64,000 nucleotides of DNA, taken from the NCBI RefSeq assembly GCF_900108335.1, contig NZ_FNVT01000012.1, positions 306,839 through 370,838 of the forward strand, given 5' to 3'. The stretch's first letter is position 1. Each line of letters opens with the position of its first letter. The position numbers were made by a program, and so were the translations under genes. The notes beneath the pieces were generated by a model that was given only the letters and a program-made list of their open reading frames with translations, ran no database searches and was not told the DNA's origin. The stretch comes from Nonomuraea solani (GTDB lineage Bacteria; Actinomycetota; Actinomycetes; Streptosporangiales; Streptosporangiaceae). This document shows, piece by piece, positions 16,822-25,029 of the stretch.

Positions 16822-17307
16822 TCACATGCCGGCTCCCACCGGCACCTTCTCCAGCCATGCCTCCTTCCAGGTGTCCTCGTCGATCTTGCCGGTCACCGGC
16901 AGACCCTTGAACTCCTGTAGCTCCTTGCAGATCGTCTCCGTTTGAGAGCCGAAGTCCCCGTCGACCTTGAGGTCCTTCCAGCCGCGGTTGTTGACCTGCC
17001 GCTGCCACTTACGGACGTTGTCGCCCTTGTCGCCCTTCTTCAGGACGTGGTCGGGCGCCGGCGGCGCTTTCGTGCTGCCCGCGGTCCAGGTGGCGTTCCA
17101 CGTGTTCTTGTCGACGTCGCCGTTGTCGGGCAGGCCGTGCTCCATCTCGAAGTTGGCGCACAGACGCCTGCTCTCCTCGCCGAACTTGCCGTCGACCACG
17201 ATGTGCCAGCCGCGGTCCCTGAGCTGCTGCTGCCACACCCTGACCTCGGGCCTTTTGTCGATCGGCGGGAAGGATAGTGCGGGAGGGTGGAATTCCGGAG
17301 CCGTCAT
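16822..17307 (-). CDS. tandem peptidoglycan-binding-domain protein
   Basis: 161 residues from ATG 17307, chosen because AAGGAGGTAGCC precedes it. Two PG_binding_1-like units: VRVWQQQLRDRGWHIVVDGK with FGEESRRLCANFEMEHGLPD (about 25-75), and VRKWQRQVNNRGWKDLKVDG with FGSQTETICKELQEFKGLPV (about 98-150), each closing with T-W. There is no signal peptide or catalytic domain, which is odd for a cell-wall binder. It could be a cytoplasmic adaptor or leave by another route. It is downstream of the 71-aa gene but separated from it by a strong terminator. Confidence 0.78.
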   Translation of the reverse strand: MTAPEFHPPALSFPPIDKRPEVRVWQQQLRDRGWHIVVDGKFGEESRRLCANFEMEHGLPDNGDVDKNTWNATWTAGSTKAPPAPDHVLKKGDKGDNVRKWQRQVNNRGWKDLKVDGDFGSQTETICKELQEFKGLPVTGKIDEDTWKEAWLEKVPVGAGM

Positions 17308-17534
17308 GGCTACCTCCTTGATGCCGGATGGCGGATCCCACGGGGCGGTCTGTCTCCTGCCGCCTAAGATCGCGGGCCGTCCATTTGTGCGGGGCTCCCA
17401 GAGGGTGCCCCGCATATCCAGGACATCACGGAAAAGTCGGAAAAACATCCGACATAGATGCCTTTTGGGGTGGCTGTTGCCATATTAAGGGACGCGACGT
17501 TAGGCATTAAAAAAGCGACCAGGACCGATTGCAA

Positions 17535-17567
17535 GAGGGCGCGCCGGCCACCGACCGGCGCGCCCTC
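17535..17567 (-). terminator. 13-bp-stem terminator closing the YcaO/NACHT operon
   Basis: GAGGGCGCGCCGG (17535-17547) pairs perfectly with CCGGCGCGCCCTC (17555-17567), loop seven bases. It is 11 bases beyond the stop of the 71-aa gene and marks the 3' end of the minus-strand operon. Confidence 0.8.
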
Positions 17568-17578
17568 GCATGGACTAC

Positions 17579-17794
17579 CTACAGGTAGTAGTAGACGTCC
17601 ACAGAGCCGTCAGGGCAGTTGGAGAAGGCGGCCTCGCCCGCACCCTGCGCAGGGTCCACGTTGACGAATGCCGCAGCGTCGTCACGATTCGGAAAATTGT
17701 CCACGTTCCAGACTTTGATGGACTGGTCGAGACCTTGACTCCTTTTGGTGCTGTTCGCACGCGAGCGCTTGTCGATATCAATGGAAGACGACAT
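17579..17794 (-). CDS. 71-aa protein after the subtilase, unknown function
   Basis: Starts at ATG 17794 behind GGGGGGAA; stop 17579. The sequence is polar: SSSIDIDKRSRANSTKRSQG, then SIKVWNVDNFPNRDDAAAF, NVDPAQGAGEAAF, one Cys (SNCPDGS) and the tail VDVYYYL. No signal peptide or membrane segment. Base composition is less GC-rich than the neighbours. It is the last gene of the minus-strand operon, 54 bases after the S8 protease gene, so it may be a substrate, inhibitor or chaperone of that protease. I do not recognise the family. Confidence 0.65.
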   Translation of the reverse strand: MSSSIDIDKRSRANSTKRSQGLDQSIKVWNVDNFPNRDDAAAFVNVDPAQGAGEAAFSNCPDGSVDVYYYL

Positions 17795-17848
17795 GGATAA
17801 TTCCCCCCGTTGTTCGTTCTCTTACCGGTGAATACGCGGGCTCGCTCT

Positions 17849-19060
17849 TTACGGAGCCCGCACCAGGCCGACGCCCCGGTCCGCCACATCGACGCCGGTG
17901 GCCAGTGGGCTGACGACGGCGCCCGCGAGCAGCCGCGCGATGACCGTGGACGAGGTCGCCGGCAGCGGCGACTTCGTCACCTCCTCCCACCACAGCGCCG
18001 CGACACCCGCGACGTGCGGCGTGGCCATGCTCGTGCCGCTCAGGGAACGCAGGCCGCCGCCGTTCCGCGCGGAGACCACGCCCACTCCCGGTGCGCTGAC
18101 CTGCGGGAAGGTGTTGGAGAACGGCGCGATGATCAGGCCATTGCCGGTGGACGACTGTGCCAGCGCACCCACGGCGATGACGCCCTCCGCGGCGGCGGGC
18201 AGCGACACGGCGATCTCGAAGTCCGGCCCGCTCTGGCGCTCGCTCTCGTTACCGGCGGCGGCCACGACGACGGTGCCGGGACCGATGGCCCCGCGCGCGG
18301 CCACCATCCGCATGAGCGCGTCGAAGAGCCGCAGGTTCGCCCGGTATGCCTCCAGGGCGAGCGACGTGGCGAACTTGGGCCGGCGTCCCGCGTCGACCAG
18401 CCGCTGGACCATGCCGGGGAAGTCGAATCCCAGGGACATCGAGATGACATGGGCACCCTGATTCAGCGCCCATTCCAGGCCGCGCAGCAGACCTTCGGTG
18501 TCGCCGCTCCCATCGTCGGCGAGCACCTTGCCGATCAGCGCCCGGGTCACGCCCGGAGCGACGCCGATCCGGGTGCTCTCCACCGCCCGGCCGAAGATGG
18601 TGCCGGCGCAGTGCGTGCCGTGTCCCTGTTTGTCGCCCAAGCCTGAGCCGCTGAAGTCCTCCTGAATGAGGGTCACTCCGGTGAAGGCGGAGTGGGTGGC
18701 GTCGATGCCGGTGTCGAGGACGGCCACGACCGTGTCCGCTCCCGTCCGGGTTGTGACGTCGGCGCCCACGGCCTTGACACCCCACGTCGCCGCGGCGGCG
18801 GCCGCTTCGGCCTCCGCCCGCCCATCGGCTCCGTCCTCGATCGGCTGGATGAGCATCGTCGGCATGACCGGTGCCACCGCCCGTACCTCCGGGTCACGCG
18901 ACACGTCGCGCAACTCGTGCTTGGCGAGCTCGACCACCTCCACATGCGGTTCGCTGCCGACGGCGAACCCCTGCGACGGGCCGCCCGCCCGCGCCGACTC
19001 CAGCGGACTCGCCGTACGCACGCCGCTCATGTCGCGCAGCACGCTGTATCTCTCACCCAT
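17849..19060 (-). CDS. cytoplasmic S8 subtilisin-like protease
   Basis: 403 residues from ATG 19060 (AGAAGG upstream). Catalytic triad visible: Asp in VAVLDTGIDATHS, His in KQGHGTHCAGTIFG, Ser in LSGTSMATPHVAG; oxyanion Asn in VVAAAGNESE. There is no signal peptide; the first 100 residues look like a short propeptide-like or regulatory region (VEVVELAKHELRDVSRDP). So it should act inside the cell. It lies between the NACHT-type NTPase and the 71-aa gene on the same strand, which suggests a sensor-protease pair that cuts a target when triggered. Confidence 0.9.
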   Translation of the reverse strand: MGERYSVLRDMSGVRTASPLESARAGGPSQGFAVGSEPHVEVVELAKHELRDVSRDPEVRAVAPVMPTMLIQPIEDGADGRAEAEAAAAAATWGVKAVGADVTTRTGADTVVAVLDTGIDATHSAFTGVTLIQEDFSGSGLGDKQGHGTHCAGTIFGRAVESTRIGVAPGVTRALIGKVLADDGSGDTEGLLRGLEWALNQGAHVISMSLGFDFPGMVQRLVDAGRRPKFATSLALEAYRANLRLFDALMRMVAARGAIGPGTVVVAAAGNESERQSGPDFEIAVSLPAAAEGVIAVGALAQSSTGNGLIIAPFSNTFPQVSAPGVGVVSARNGGGLRSLSGTSMATPHVAGVAALWWEEVTKSPLPATSSTVIARLLAGAVVSPLATGVDVADRGVGLVRAP

Positions 19061-19183
19061 GGCCTTCTGCCCTCACTCGACGTCGTCCACCAGGAACGTG
19101 GCACCGGTCCTGTCGGCCCCACCGGAACATGCCCCTGACCGGTTCTGCCGGTTGCCAAGCCATGCTGAAATGCGCCCAATGCT

Positions 19184-21316
19184 TCAACGAAGCGGCACCG
19201 TGTCCGCGGGCCTGTCCTGGTGCGCGGCCAGCTCGCGGGTCAGATGCTGCTGGAGCTCGATGTGCCGGAACTGGTAGTACGGCCCCTCCGTGCGCAGCAG
19301 GCCCAGGCGGTGCGCGTCGTCGAGGAAGTCCATCGCCCGCAGCGGCAGGCTCCCCCTGGTGGCCAGGCGGGGAACGGTCAGGTTGAAGGCCAGCCAGGCG
19401 TGGTGCCGGCCCAGCATGAGCCCGAACAACAGGCCCAGCAGCCCGCCGATGATGCCCACGCTGAGGCTGAGCCGGCCCCACATGATGGCCGCCGCGGTGA
19501 TCCCGACCACGAGCCCGCCGGCGATCCGGATCATGGTCAGTTTGCGGTCCGCGCGCCAGGTCGAGCGCGGGGATCTCGCGCCGGCGTCCGCGGCCGGACG
19601 CTCGACCCACTGGGTCAGGCTGAGCATGACGACGAACCCGATTCCCGACAGCAATCCGACCTGCCACGCGGCTGTCGCACCCGCCGTCGTACCCCTGAGC
19701 AAGGTGCCGGTCAGCCAGCCGATGAGCGCGCCCAGCGCGCCGACGAAGAGCCCCGGGCGCAGCACCCTGAACAGCTCGACGAACCGGCCTCGCACGTGGA
19801 AGTCCGCGTGCCCCGGCGACTCCCTGAACCAGGCGCCGGTCGTGAGCACGATCGCGAGCATGCACAGCGCACCGAGCCCGGCGGCGGCGTGCGGGATGCC
19901 GCCCGCGAGGGTGAAGGCCACGCACACCACCACGCCGACCGCGATCCCGCTCCAGAACCGCACAGACCGGTTGGGGGTGTGGCGGGCCAGATGCCACCAT
20001 GCCAGGTCCCTCGTGTCCTCCTCGCTCACCGAGAGCTCACGGCACAGGTACGTCAGCCAGCGATCGACCTGCTCCGGCGTCCACGCGTGCTGCGGGCGGA
20101 AGGGCTGCGCGGGACCGTCGGCCGGTGGACATGTGCTCACCAGAGCGGGGATGAGACCGTCGCACAGGTGGTCGTGCAACTCGGCGGCGCTACCCCGCCC
20201 GTACTCCAGCAAGGGCGCCGGGTCCGCGCGGGTGGCGATGTAGGTGACACGGACCAGCCACAGGCCCAAGGAGGTCGCGGCCACTTCGGCCAGCGCGGGG
20301 GCGGACCCCGTGCGCAGCGACCGCAGCACGTCGGACCAGGCGGGACGGGGCACAGGGGGCAGGCAGGCCTGGAGATAGTCGGCCGCGGCGGCGGGGCCCA
20401 TGGGCTGCGGCTCGATGACCGCCGCCGCCGTGAGGACGTCGCCGAGCTCATCGACCGATTCGGCGAACTGCTCTGTGCGGCAGGTCAGGATGAGCTGATC
20501 GTTCTCGCACATCGAACGGTTCAGAGCGCGCAGCATGTCGGTACGCGCGTGCTCAGGCAGTTCGTCCAGCCCGTCGATGACGGGCAGCACCTCGCCACGG
20601 GCCGCCAGCGCCTCGGGGATGCCGGGACCGAGCGCTTCCGCGCGCAACGCCGGATAGTCCGTCGTCATGCTCGACGCCAGCCAGTCCTGCAACCGCGGAT
20701 GGACCTGATCGTCCCAGCGGGCGGCCGACAGCAGCACGGGCACGCGCTCGTCCGGCTCCCGCGTCCGGAGCAGTTCGAGCACCAGTTGCACGGCCAGGAT
20801 CGTCTTGCCGGTTCCCGGACCTCCCAGGATGACCAGCCGCCGGCTGGGCAGGGCGCGGAAACCGCGCGCCATGTCCTTGATGTGCATCGCCAGGCCGGGA
20901 AAGGACACGGTGCCCTTGGCGATGATCCCGGGGTGGTCGACGAGTTCACGCCGCTCGGTGGAGCGCCAGGGCAGCGGCATGGGCTCGGGATCGCCCAGCG
21001 AGCGCAGGGCCGTCTCCCCCCGCCACTGCTGGGCCACCAGACCGGCGAGGACGTCCTTCGCGGTGTCGATGTCGGCGGAGGTCGGGGCGCGCGCGGGCGT
21101 ACGGTATCCACGCCACGAGGACAGGAGCTGCGCGAAGCCGTTCCCCAGCATGATCACGCCGGTGATCGCGGTGAGGACCTGGAAGGTTCCCGCCGTGCTC
21201 GCCGGAGTACCGGAGAGCTGCATCGCGAGGACGAAAAGCACGAAAGTCACAGCAAGGAACAGGCCGCCCCAGATGAACCACCTGCCGGCCTTCCGCTGCA
21301 CATTTTGTTCCGACAT
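19184..21316 (-). CDS. membrane NACHT-type STAND NTPase
   Basis: 710 residues from ATG 21316. Two membrane helices at the N-terminus (FIWGGLFLAVTFVLFVLAMQ; FQVLTAITGVIMLGN). Walker A is LVILGGPGTGKTILAVQLVL (about 165-185) and Walker B is VLPVIDGLDELPEH with the NACHT-type acidic DE; a downstream LTCRTEQF fits sensor 1. The C-terminal 300 residues hold about six to eight more hydrophobic helices in place of the usual TPR/WD/LRR sensor. Such NTPases switch on after ligand binding and often gate effectors. Here it is followed by the subtilase. The membrane-rich C-terminus suggests it senses membrane state or is itself the effector. Confidence 0.85.
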   Translation of the reverse strand: MSEQNVQRKAGRWFIWGGLFLAVTFVLFVLAMQLSGTPASTAGTFQVLTAITGVIMLGNGFAQLLSSWRGYRTPARAPTSADIDTAKDVLAGLVAQQWRGETALRSLGDPEPMPLPWRSTERRELVDHPGIIAKGTVSFPGLAMHIKDMARGFRALPSRRLVILGGPGTGKTILAVQLVLELLRTREPDERVPVLLSAARWDDQVHPRLQDWLASSMTTDYPALRAEALGPGIPEALAARGEVLPVIDGLDELPEHARTDMLRALNRSMCENDQLILTCRTEQFAESVDELGDVLTAAAVIEPQPMGPAAAADYLQACLPPVPRPAWSDVLRSLRTGSAPALAEVAATSLGLWLVRVTYIATRADPAPLLEYGRGSAAELHDHLCDGLIPALVSTCPPADGPAQPFRPQHAWTPEQVDRWLTYLCRELSVSEEDTRDLAWWHLARHTPNRSVRFWSGIAVGVVVCVAFTLAGGIPHAAAGLGALCMLAIVLTTGAWFRESPGHADFHVRGRFVELFRVLRPGLFVGALGALIGWLTGTLLRGTTAGATAAWQVGLLSGIGFVVMLSLTQWVERPAADAGARSPRSTWRADRKLTMIRIAGGLVVGITAAAIMWGRLSLSVGIIGGLLGLLFGLMLGRHHAWLAFNLTVPRLATRGSLPLRAMDFLDDAHRLGLLRTEGPYYQFRHIELQQHLTRELAAHQDRPADTVPLR

Positions 21317-21400
21317 AAATCCATTGTGTGCATATATGACCCGGATAATGGGACTGGCATATGCATGCCCACGGTTGATCAATCGGAAAAACGGGCCAGG

Positions 21401-22645
21401 CTATTCAGCGAAATACCCATCTTTCGCGGCATCCCGTCCCCTGCGTCCAGGAACGACGAGGTTACCGTCGGTGACCAGCATGAATCTCTCCAGGCCCGGC
21501 ACCATCACGTGCACGGCGACCACACCTCGCGGCAGGGCGCACACGACCCTGGCGTAGGCCGTGAAGCCCCGCGCCGCCAGCGTCGCGGACACCCTCCGCA
21601 CCTGTACGCCGGGCGCCGCCGCCACCGGCTCGGCAGCGGGAAAGGGCACCACACGCGCCTCGCGCAGGACGTCGGTGAGGTCGAAGCGCCCGCACGCGGC
21701 CAGCACGGGATGCGCCGCCGGCCCACGGTGCGCGCCTCCGCCCAGAGTGGTCTGGACGAGCTCGGTGAGGGCTCGCCATGCCGCGTGGGCCGGGCTCAGC
21801 GACGTCCCTGAGCCGCGCCGGTGCGGATGGCGGGACGTGGGAGCCGTGTACGCCAGCATGGTCGGAACACCGAGGTCACTGGTGATGTCCAGCAGGTGGA
21901 CCGGGGAGCCGGTCACCTCGGCCGCCGCCGCGTACGCTCGTGCGACGTCGTACGGCAACGTGCCCGGATCGATGAGCACCGGCCGGAAGGGGGGCCCGCC
22001 GAGAAAGGCGCGCACCAGCGTGAGGGACAGGGCGTCGCGCTCGATGGTCTCGTTGAGCGCGTGCAGCACCGCCTCCGCCGCGGTGACGCCGACGGCCGAG
22101 CCGCTGTTGCAGCTATAACGCATGAGGTGGGCGTAGTCGCAGTCGTCACCGGCCCGCTCGCGCATCGGCGCCGCGCCGGTCTCGACGTACCAGGGCGACG
22201 ACAGGAACAGCGGCACCAGCGCGTCGTCTCCGCCGGTCAGGGCACGATAGCGCCGGCACGCCATCCGCCGTCCCGGCATGCCGCCCAGCAGCAACGCGCA
22301 CACGTCCGCGCGCAGCGGCCCTGCGGCGAGCGCGGCGGCGGGGGCGGGCTCCACGGTGTCCGGATCGAACCTGGCCGGCCCCGTCAGGTAATGCTCGACG
22401 GCCTCGAACAGCGCGCCCAGCCGGGCCTCCCGCCTGCCGCCCTTGCCCATCCCGCAGGCCACCGGCAAGGACTCCGCCTCGCTCCGCAGCCCGCACCACC
22501 AGACGGCCGGATCGCGGCCGCCGCCCACGTCGAAGAGCTCCGCCCGCAGACCGAGCGCGCTCAGCGCCGCCGCCGAACGCCGTCCGGCCTCGGCGAGCGG
22601 CACCTCGCGCTCCATCGGGGGGCGGGCCGGCCTACTCCTCGTCAT
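21401..22645 (-). CDS. YcaO-domain protein, stand-alone
   Basis: 414 residues. ATP-binding YcaO signatures: REARLGALFEAVEHYL, the central SCNSGSAVGVTAAEAVLHAL followed by NETIERDALSL, and SLSPAHAAWRALTELVQT. YcaO enzymes use ATP to activate a peptide backbone amide, giving azolines, thioamides or amidines. The C-terminus (DAAKDGYFAE) lacks the PxPxP end of azoline-forming members, and no fused E1/RRE domain is present, so a partner would be needed. The gene overlaps the stop of the 39-aa ORF by 14 bases if it starts at 22645; an ATG at 22615 is the alternative. Operon with the NACHT gene downstream. Confidence 0.85.
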   Translation of the reverse strand: MTRSRPARPPMEREVPLAEAGRRSAAALSALGLRAELFDVGGGRDPAVWWCGLRSEAESLPVACGMGKGGRREARLGALFEAVEHYLTGPARFDPDTVEPAPAAALAAGPLRADVCALLLGGMPGRRMACRRYRALTGGDDALVPLFLSSPWYVETGAAPMRERAGDDCDYAHLMRYSCNSGSAVGVTAAEAVLHALNETIERDALSLTLVRAFLGGPPFRPVLIDPGTLPYDVARAYAAAAEVTGSPVHLLDITSDLGVPTMLAYTAPTSRHPHRRGSGTSLSPAHAAWRALTELVQTTLGGGAHRGPAAHPVLAACGRFDLTDVLREARVVPFPAAEPVAAAPGVQVRRVSATLAARGFTAYARVVCALPRGVVAVHVMVPGLERFMLVTDGNLVVPGRRGRDAAKDGYFAE

Positions 22646-22751
22646 CTCCGGCCGTCATCAGCTCACCCAGCCGATCAAGCTCCGCCTGGGTGAGCTGCTG
22701 GCTTCGCCTGTCCAGGGACTCGGCGCACACGTAGTCGACGACGTTGCCCAT
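22632..22751 (-). CDS. 39-aa peptide, candidate YcaO substrate
   Basis: ATG 22751 is preceded by GGAGAGAGGGGAG, a very strong ribosome site. The peptide begins MGNVVDYVCAESLDRRSQ, continues with an amphipathic helix QLTQAELDRLGELM and ends acidic (TAGDDEE). The single Cys at residue 9 with nearby Ser is the only obvious site for heterocycle or thioamide chemistry, and the helix resembles a leader-like recognition element, though in reversed order. Its stop overlaps the start of the YcaO gene, so the two are translationally coupled. That it is a modified peptide is inference; it could also be a small regulator of YcaO. Confidence 0.6.
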   Translation of the reverse strand: MGNVVDYVCAESLDRRSQQLTQAELDRLGELMTAGDDEE

Positions 22752-22981
22752 GAGGCTCCCCTCTCTCCAGCACTTCCCACGGTAACCACGGACCCAGGAA
22801 AGACCAGAAAAGCCAGAACAAGTCATCCCAATGACATTTTTAACGACCTCACATGGGCATTGAACGCCGAAAAGCGAGTCAACCCGCGGTCAATTGACCC
22901 ACGGGATTATGGACGAAGTTCCGGCACACCGCGCACATTCGAAGGGAGATGCCTGTTTCATGGCGAAAGTGACGAACTGTC
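22752..22981. promoter_or_regulatory. divergent promoter region with 12-bp palindrome
   Basis: This 230-base gap separates the peptide/YcaO operon (minus) from the trypsin fusion gene (plus). It is clearly more AT-rich than its surroundings and holds the perfect palindrome GGTCAATTGACC (22888-22899), a possible operator that could control both directions. Core promoter hexamers could not be assigned with confidence. Confidence 0.45.
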
Positions 22982-23007
22982 ATGGATATATCAAGCGAAG
23001 TCCGTAA
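22960..23007 (+). CDS. possible 15-aa leader ORF overlapping the trypsin-fusion start
   Basis: ATG 22960 lies 11 bases after GAAGGGAG, a better ribosome site than the one before the main gene, and encodes MAKVTNCHGYIKRSP. It overlaps the start of the main frame at 22982 (different frame). It may couple or attenuate translation of the long gene. Small size means chance occurrence cannot be excluded. Confidence 0.3.
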   Translation: MAKVTNCHGYIKRSP

Positions 23008-25000
23008 AAGCCAGCAGACCAAGGCAGCGGCCGAACGCTATCGCTGGAGCGACTCCGACCGTGACGAGGCGACGCGCAGACGGGAGCGGGGCGAGGCGTT
23101 CCCCGACTCTCAGGAGATGCTCGCCGCCCGAACCGCCCGCCTCATCCAGCGCAACGGCCTCCCGGTCGAGGCCGCGCTGGAGGCGACCAGAGCCGACGCC
23201 CTCGACCAGCCGAGAATGTACGAGCGCATCCTCGGGGTGGCCAAGGACCTGCAGGCATGGAGCTTTCTGCCCCGTGGGGCACGGGCCGCGCGGACGGTCG
23301 CCCGGATCTGCGTCGGCGAGAACGGCCGCGAGCTGCCGATCGGCACCGGCTTCCTGGTCTCCCCCAGGCTGCTGCTGACCAACCACCACGTCCTGCCCGA
23401 CGCCACGGCGGCCGGCTCGGCGTTCGTGGAGTTCGACGCCCAGGTCACCGTGGACAACACCCCTGAGGTGTCCCAGCGGTTCACACTGGCCCCCGAGGCG
23501 TTCTTCGTCGCCGACGCCACCCTCGACTTCGCCTTGGTGCTCGTGAGCCCGGACGCCGACGGCCGGGCGGCCGGGGAGACCTTCGGCTGGAACCGGCTCA
23601 GCGTGCAGACCGGCAAGCTGGTCGTCGGTGAGCCGGTCAACATCATCGGTCACCCCAGTGGTCGTCTGAAGGAGATCTCGATCCGCGAGAACCGGCTGGA
23701 GGCGCGCCTGGACAACTTCCTCCAGTACCAGACCGACACCGAGCCGGGAAACTCCGGCTCTCCCGTGTTCAACGACCAGTGGGAGGTCACGGCATTGCAC
23801 CACAGCGGCGTTCCCCGTACGGACGGCCAGGGCCGGATCCTGCGGTGCGACGGGCAGCCGTGGCGTGAGGGAGACGGGGACGACGCCGTCGACTGGATCT
23901 CCAACGAGGGTGTACGCATCAGCGTCATCCTCAAACACCTGGCCGCGCTGCCCCTCGACGGCGCCCGGTCGGCGTACCTGACCGAGATGGGCCCCGAGTC
24001 GGGCCTCCAGTCCGCCACCGCCCCGCACCCGGCCATCACCGTCCCGCGGCCCGCGCCTCCGTCCGACGGGCTGTCCATCGAAACGAACCTCCCGGCCCCC
24101 GCCGCCTTTGGCGGAGACAGGCACCTGGTCTTCCTGCACGGCCGCGGCCAGGAGGGCGAGAATCCCGAACGGTTGCGCCGCTACTGGACGGCGGGGCTGA
24201 ACGGCGGGCTCACCCGGGCGGGGCTGCCCACGATCGAGCCGGCCGACGTCCGCTTCCCGTTCTACGCGGAACAGCTCATCCAGTCCATGCGACCACTGGA
24301 GGCGCTCCCCCGCTCACCGCGTACGGCCATCGCCGATCCCGCCGAGGCGGCGGCACCGGCCCCCGGCTCCGCACGGCGGCTGTACGAGGAGATGATCGTC
24401 GAGGCGGCCGGCCGGGCCGGTATGCCCGCGGCACGGGCCGGGAACCTGGAAGGGCTGGGCGACGCCGTACACCATGGGTTGAGCTGGCTCGCCGACACCA
24501 CCGACCTGGACCGGCTGCTCATCGCCGCGATCTTCGGTGACGTGGCCGCCTATCTGGACGACCAGCGGGTCCGCGAGGCCGTCCTGGACTGTGTGCTCCG
24601 GGACATGCCGCGCTCCGGCCGCTTGCTGCTGGTCAGCCACAGCCTCGGCACGGTGGTGGCCATGGACCTGCTCACCCGGCTCGACCCGGCGGTGGAGGTC
24701 GAGCTGCTCGTCACCGCGGGAAGCCCGCTCGGCCTGGACAGTGTGCACCGGCGCCTGCTCGTCGGCGGGCCGCACCGTCCGGACCGGGTGACGCGCTGGT
24801 TCAACGCCTGGTGCCCCATCGACCCGGTCGCCATCGGGTGCCCGCTGATCGACCACTGGCAGGACGGTCCGGACGAGAGCGCCGTCTCCAACCCGGCGGG
24901 CCGCGCTCACGACATCGAGGAGTATCTCGCCCACCCCGAGGTCGGCCACGCGGTCGGGATCTCGCTGAGATCACCGGTCCCGGTGGGACGTCCAGCCTGA
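22982..25000 (+). CDS. trypsin-like protease fused to an alpha/beta-hydrolase
   Basis: 672 residues, no signal peptide. After about 90 helical residues comes a trypsin/V8-like domain: His in LLLTNHHVLPDA, Asp in DATLDFALVLV, Ser in DTEPGNSGSPVFNDQW. After a Pro-rich linker (about 340-370) a second domain begins LVFLHGRGQEGENPERL and carries a lipase-type elbow LLLVSHSLGTVVAMDLL with the acid and His probably in WCPIDPVAIG and NPAGRAHDIEEYL. Both enzymes look active. Serine-protease/lipase-like fusions without secretion signals are typical of STAND-NTPase-linked conflict systems, and this one is divergent from a NACHT/subtilase operon. The start at 22982 is the first in-frame ATG; an in-frame stop lies just upstream. 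Confidence 0.85.
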   Translation: MDISSEVRKSQQTKAAAERYRWSDSDRDEATRRRERGEAFPDSQEMLAARTARLIQRNGLPVEAALEATRADALDQPRMYERILGVAKDLQAWSFLPRGARAARTVARICVGENGRELPIGTGFLVSPRLLLTNHHVLPDATAAGSAFVEFDAQVTVDNTPEVSQRFTLAPEAFFVADATLDFALVLVSPDADGRAAGETFGWNRLSVQTGKLVVGEPVNIIGHPSGRLKEISIRENRLEARLDNFLQYQTDTEPGNSGSPVFNDQWEVTALHHSGVPRTDGQGRILRCDGQPWREGDGDDAVDWISNEGVRISVILKHLAALPLDGARSAYLTEMGPESGLQSATAPHPAITVPRPAPPSDGLSIETNLPAPAAFGGDRHLVFLHGRGQEGENPERLRRYWTAGLNGGLTRAGLPTIEPADVRFPFYAEQLIQSMRPLEALPRSPRTAIADPAEAAAPAPGSARRLYEEMIVEAAGRAGMPAARAGNLEGLGDAVHHGLSWLADTTDLDRLLIAAIFGDVAAYLDDQRVREAVLDCVLRDMPRSGRLLLVSHSLGTVVAMDLLTRLDPAVEVELLVTAGSPLGLDSVHRRLLVGGPHRPDRVTRWFNAWCPIDPVAIGCPLIDHWQDGPDESAVSNPAGRAHDIEEYLAHPEVGHAVGISLRSPVPVGRPA

Positions 25001-25029
25001 GAGACGGGCTCGGCTCGCCGGTGTGCTAT

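Noticed and set aside
14744..16945. 733-codon plus-strand open frame over the lipoprotein and regulator genes
   Set aside because: Shadow of clearly coding minus-strand genes; no ribosome site and biased composition.
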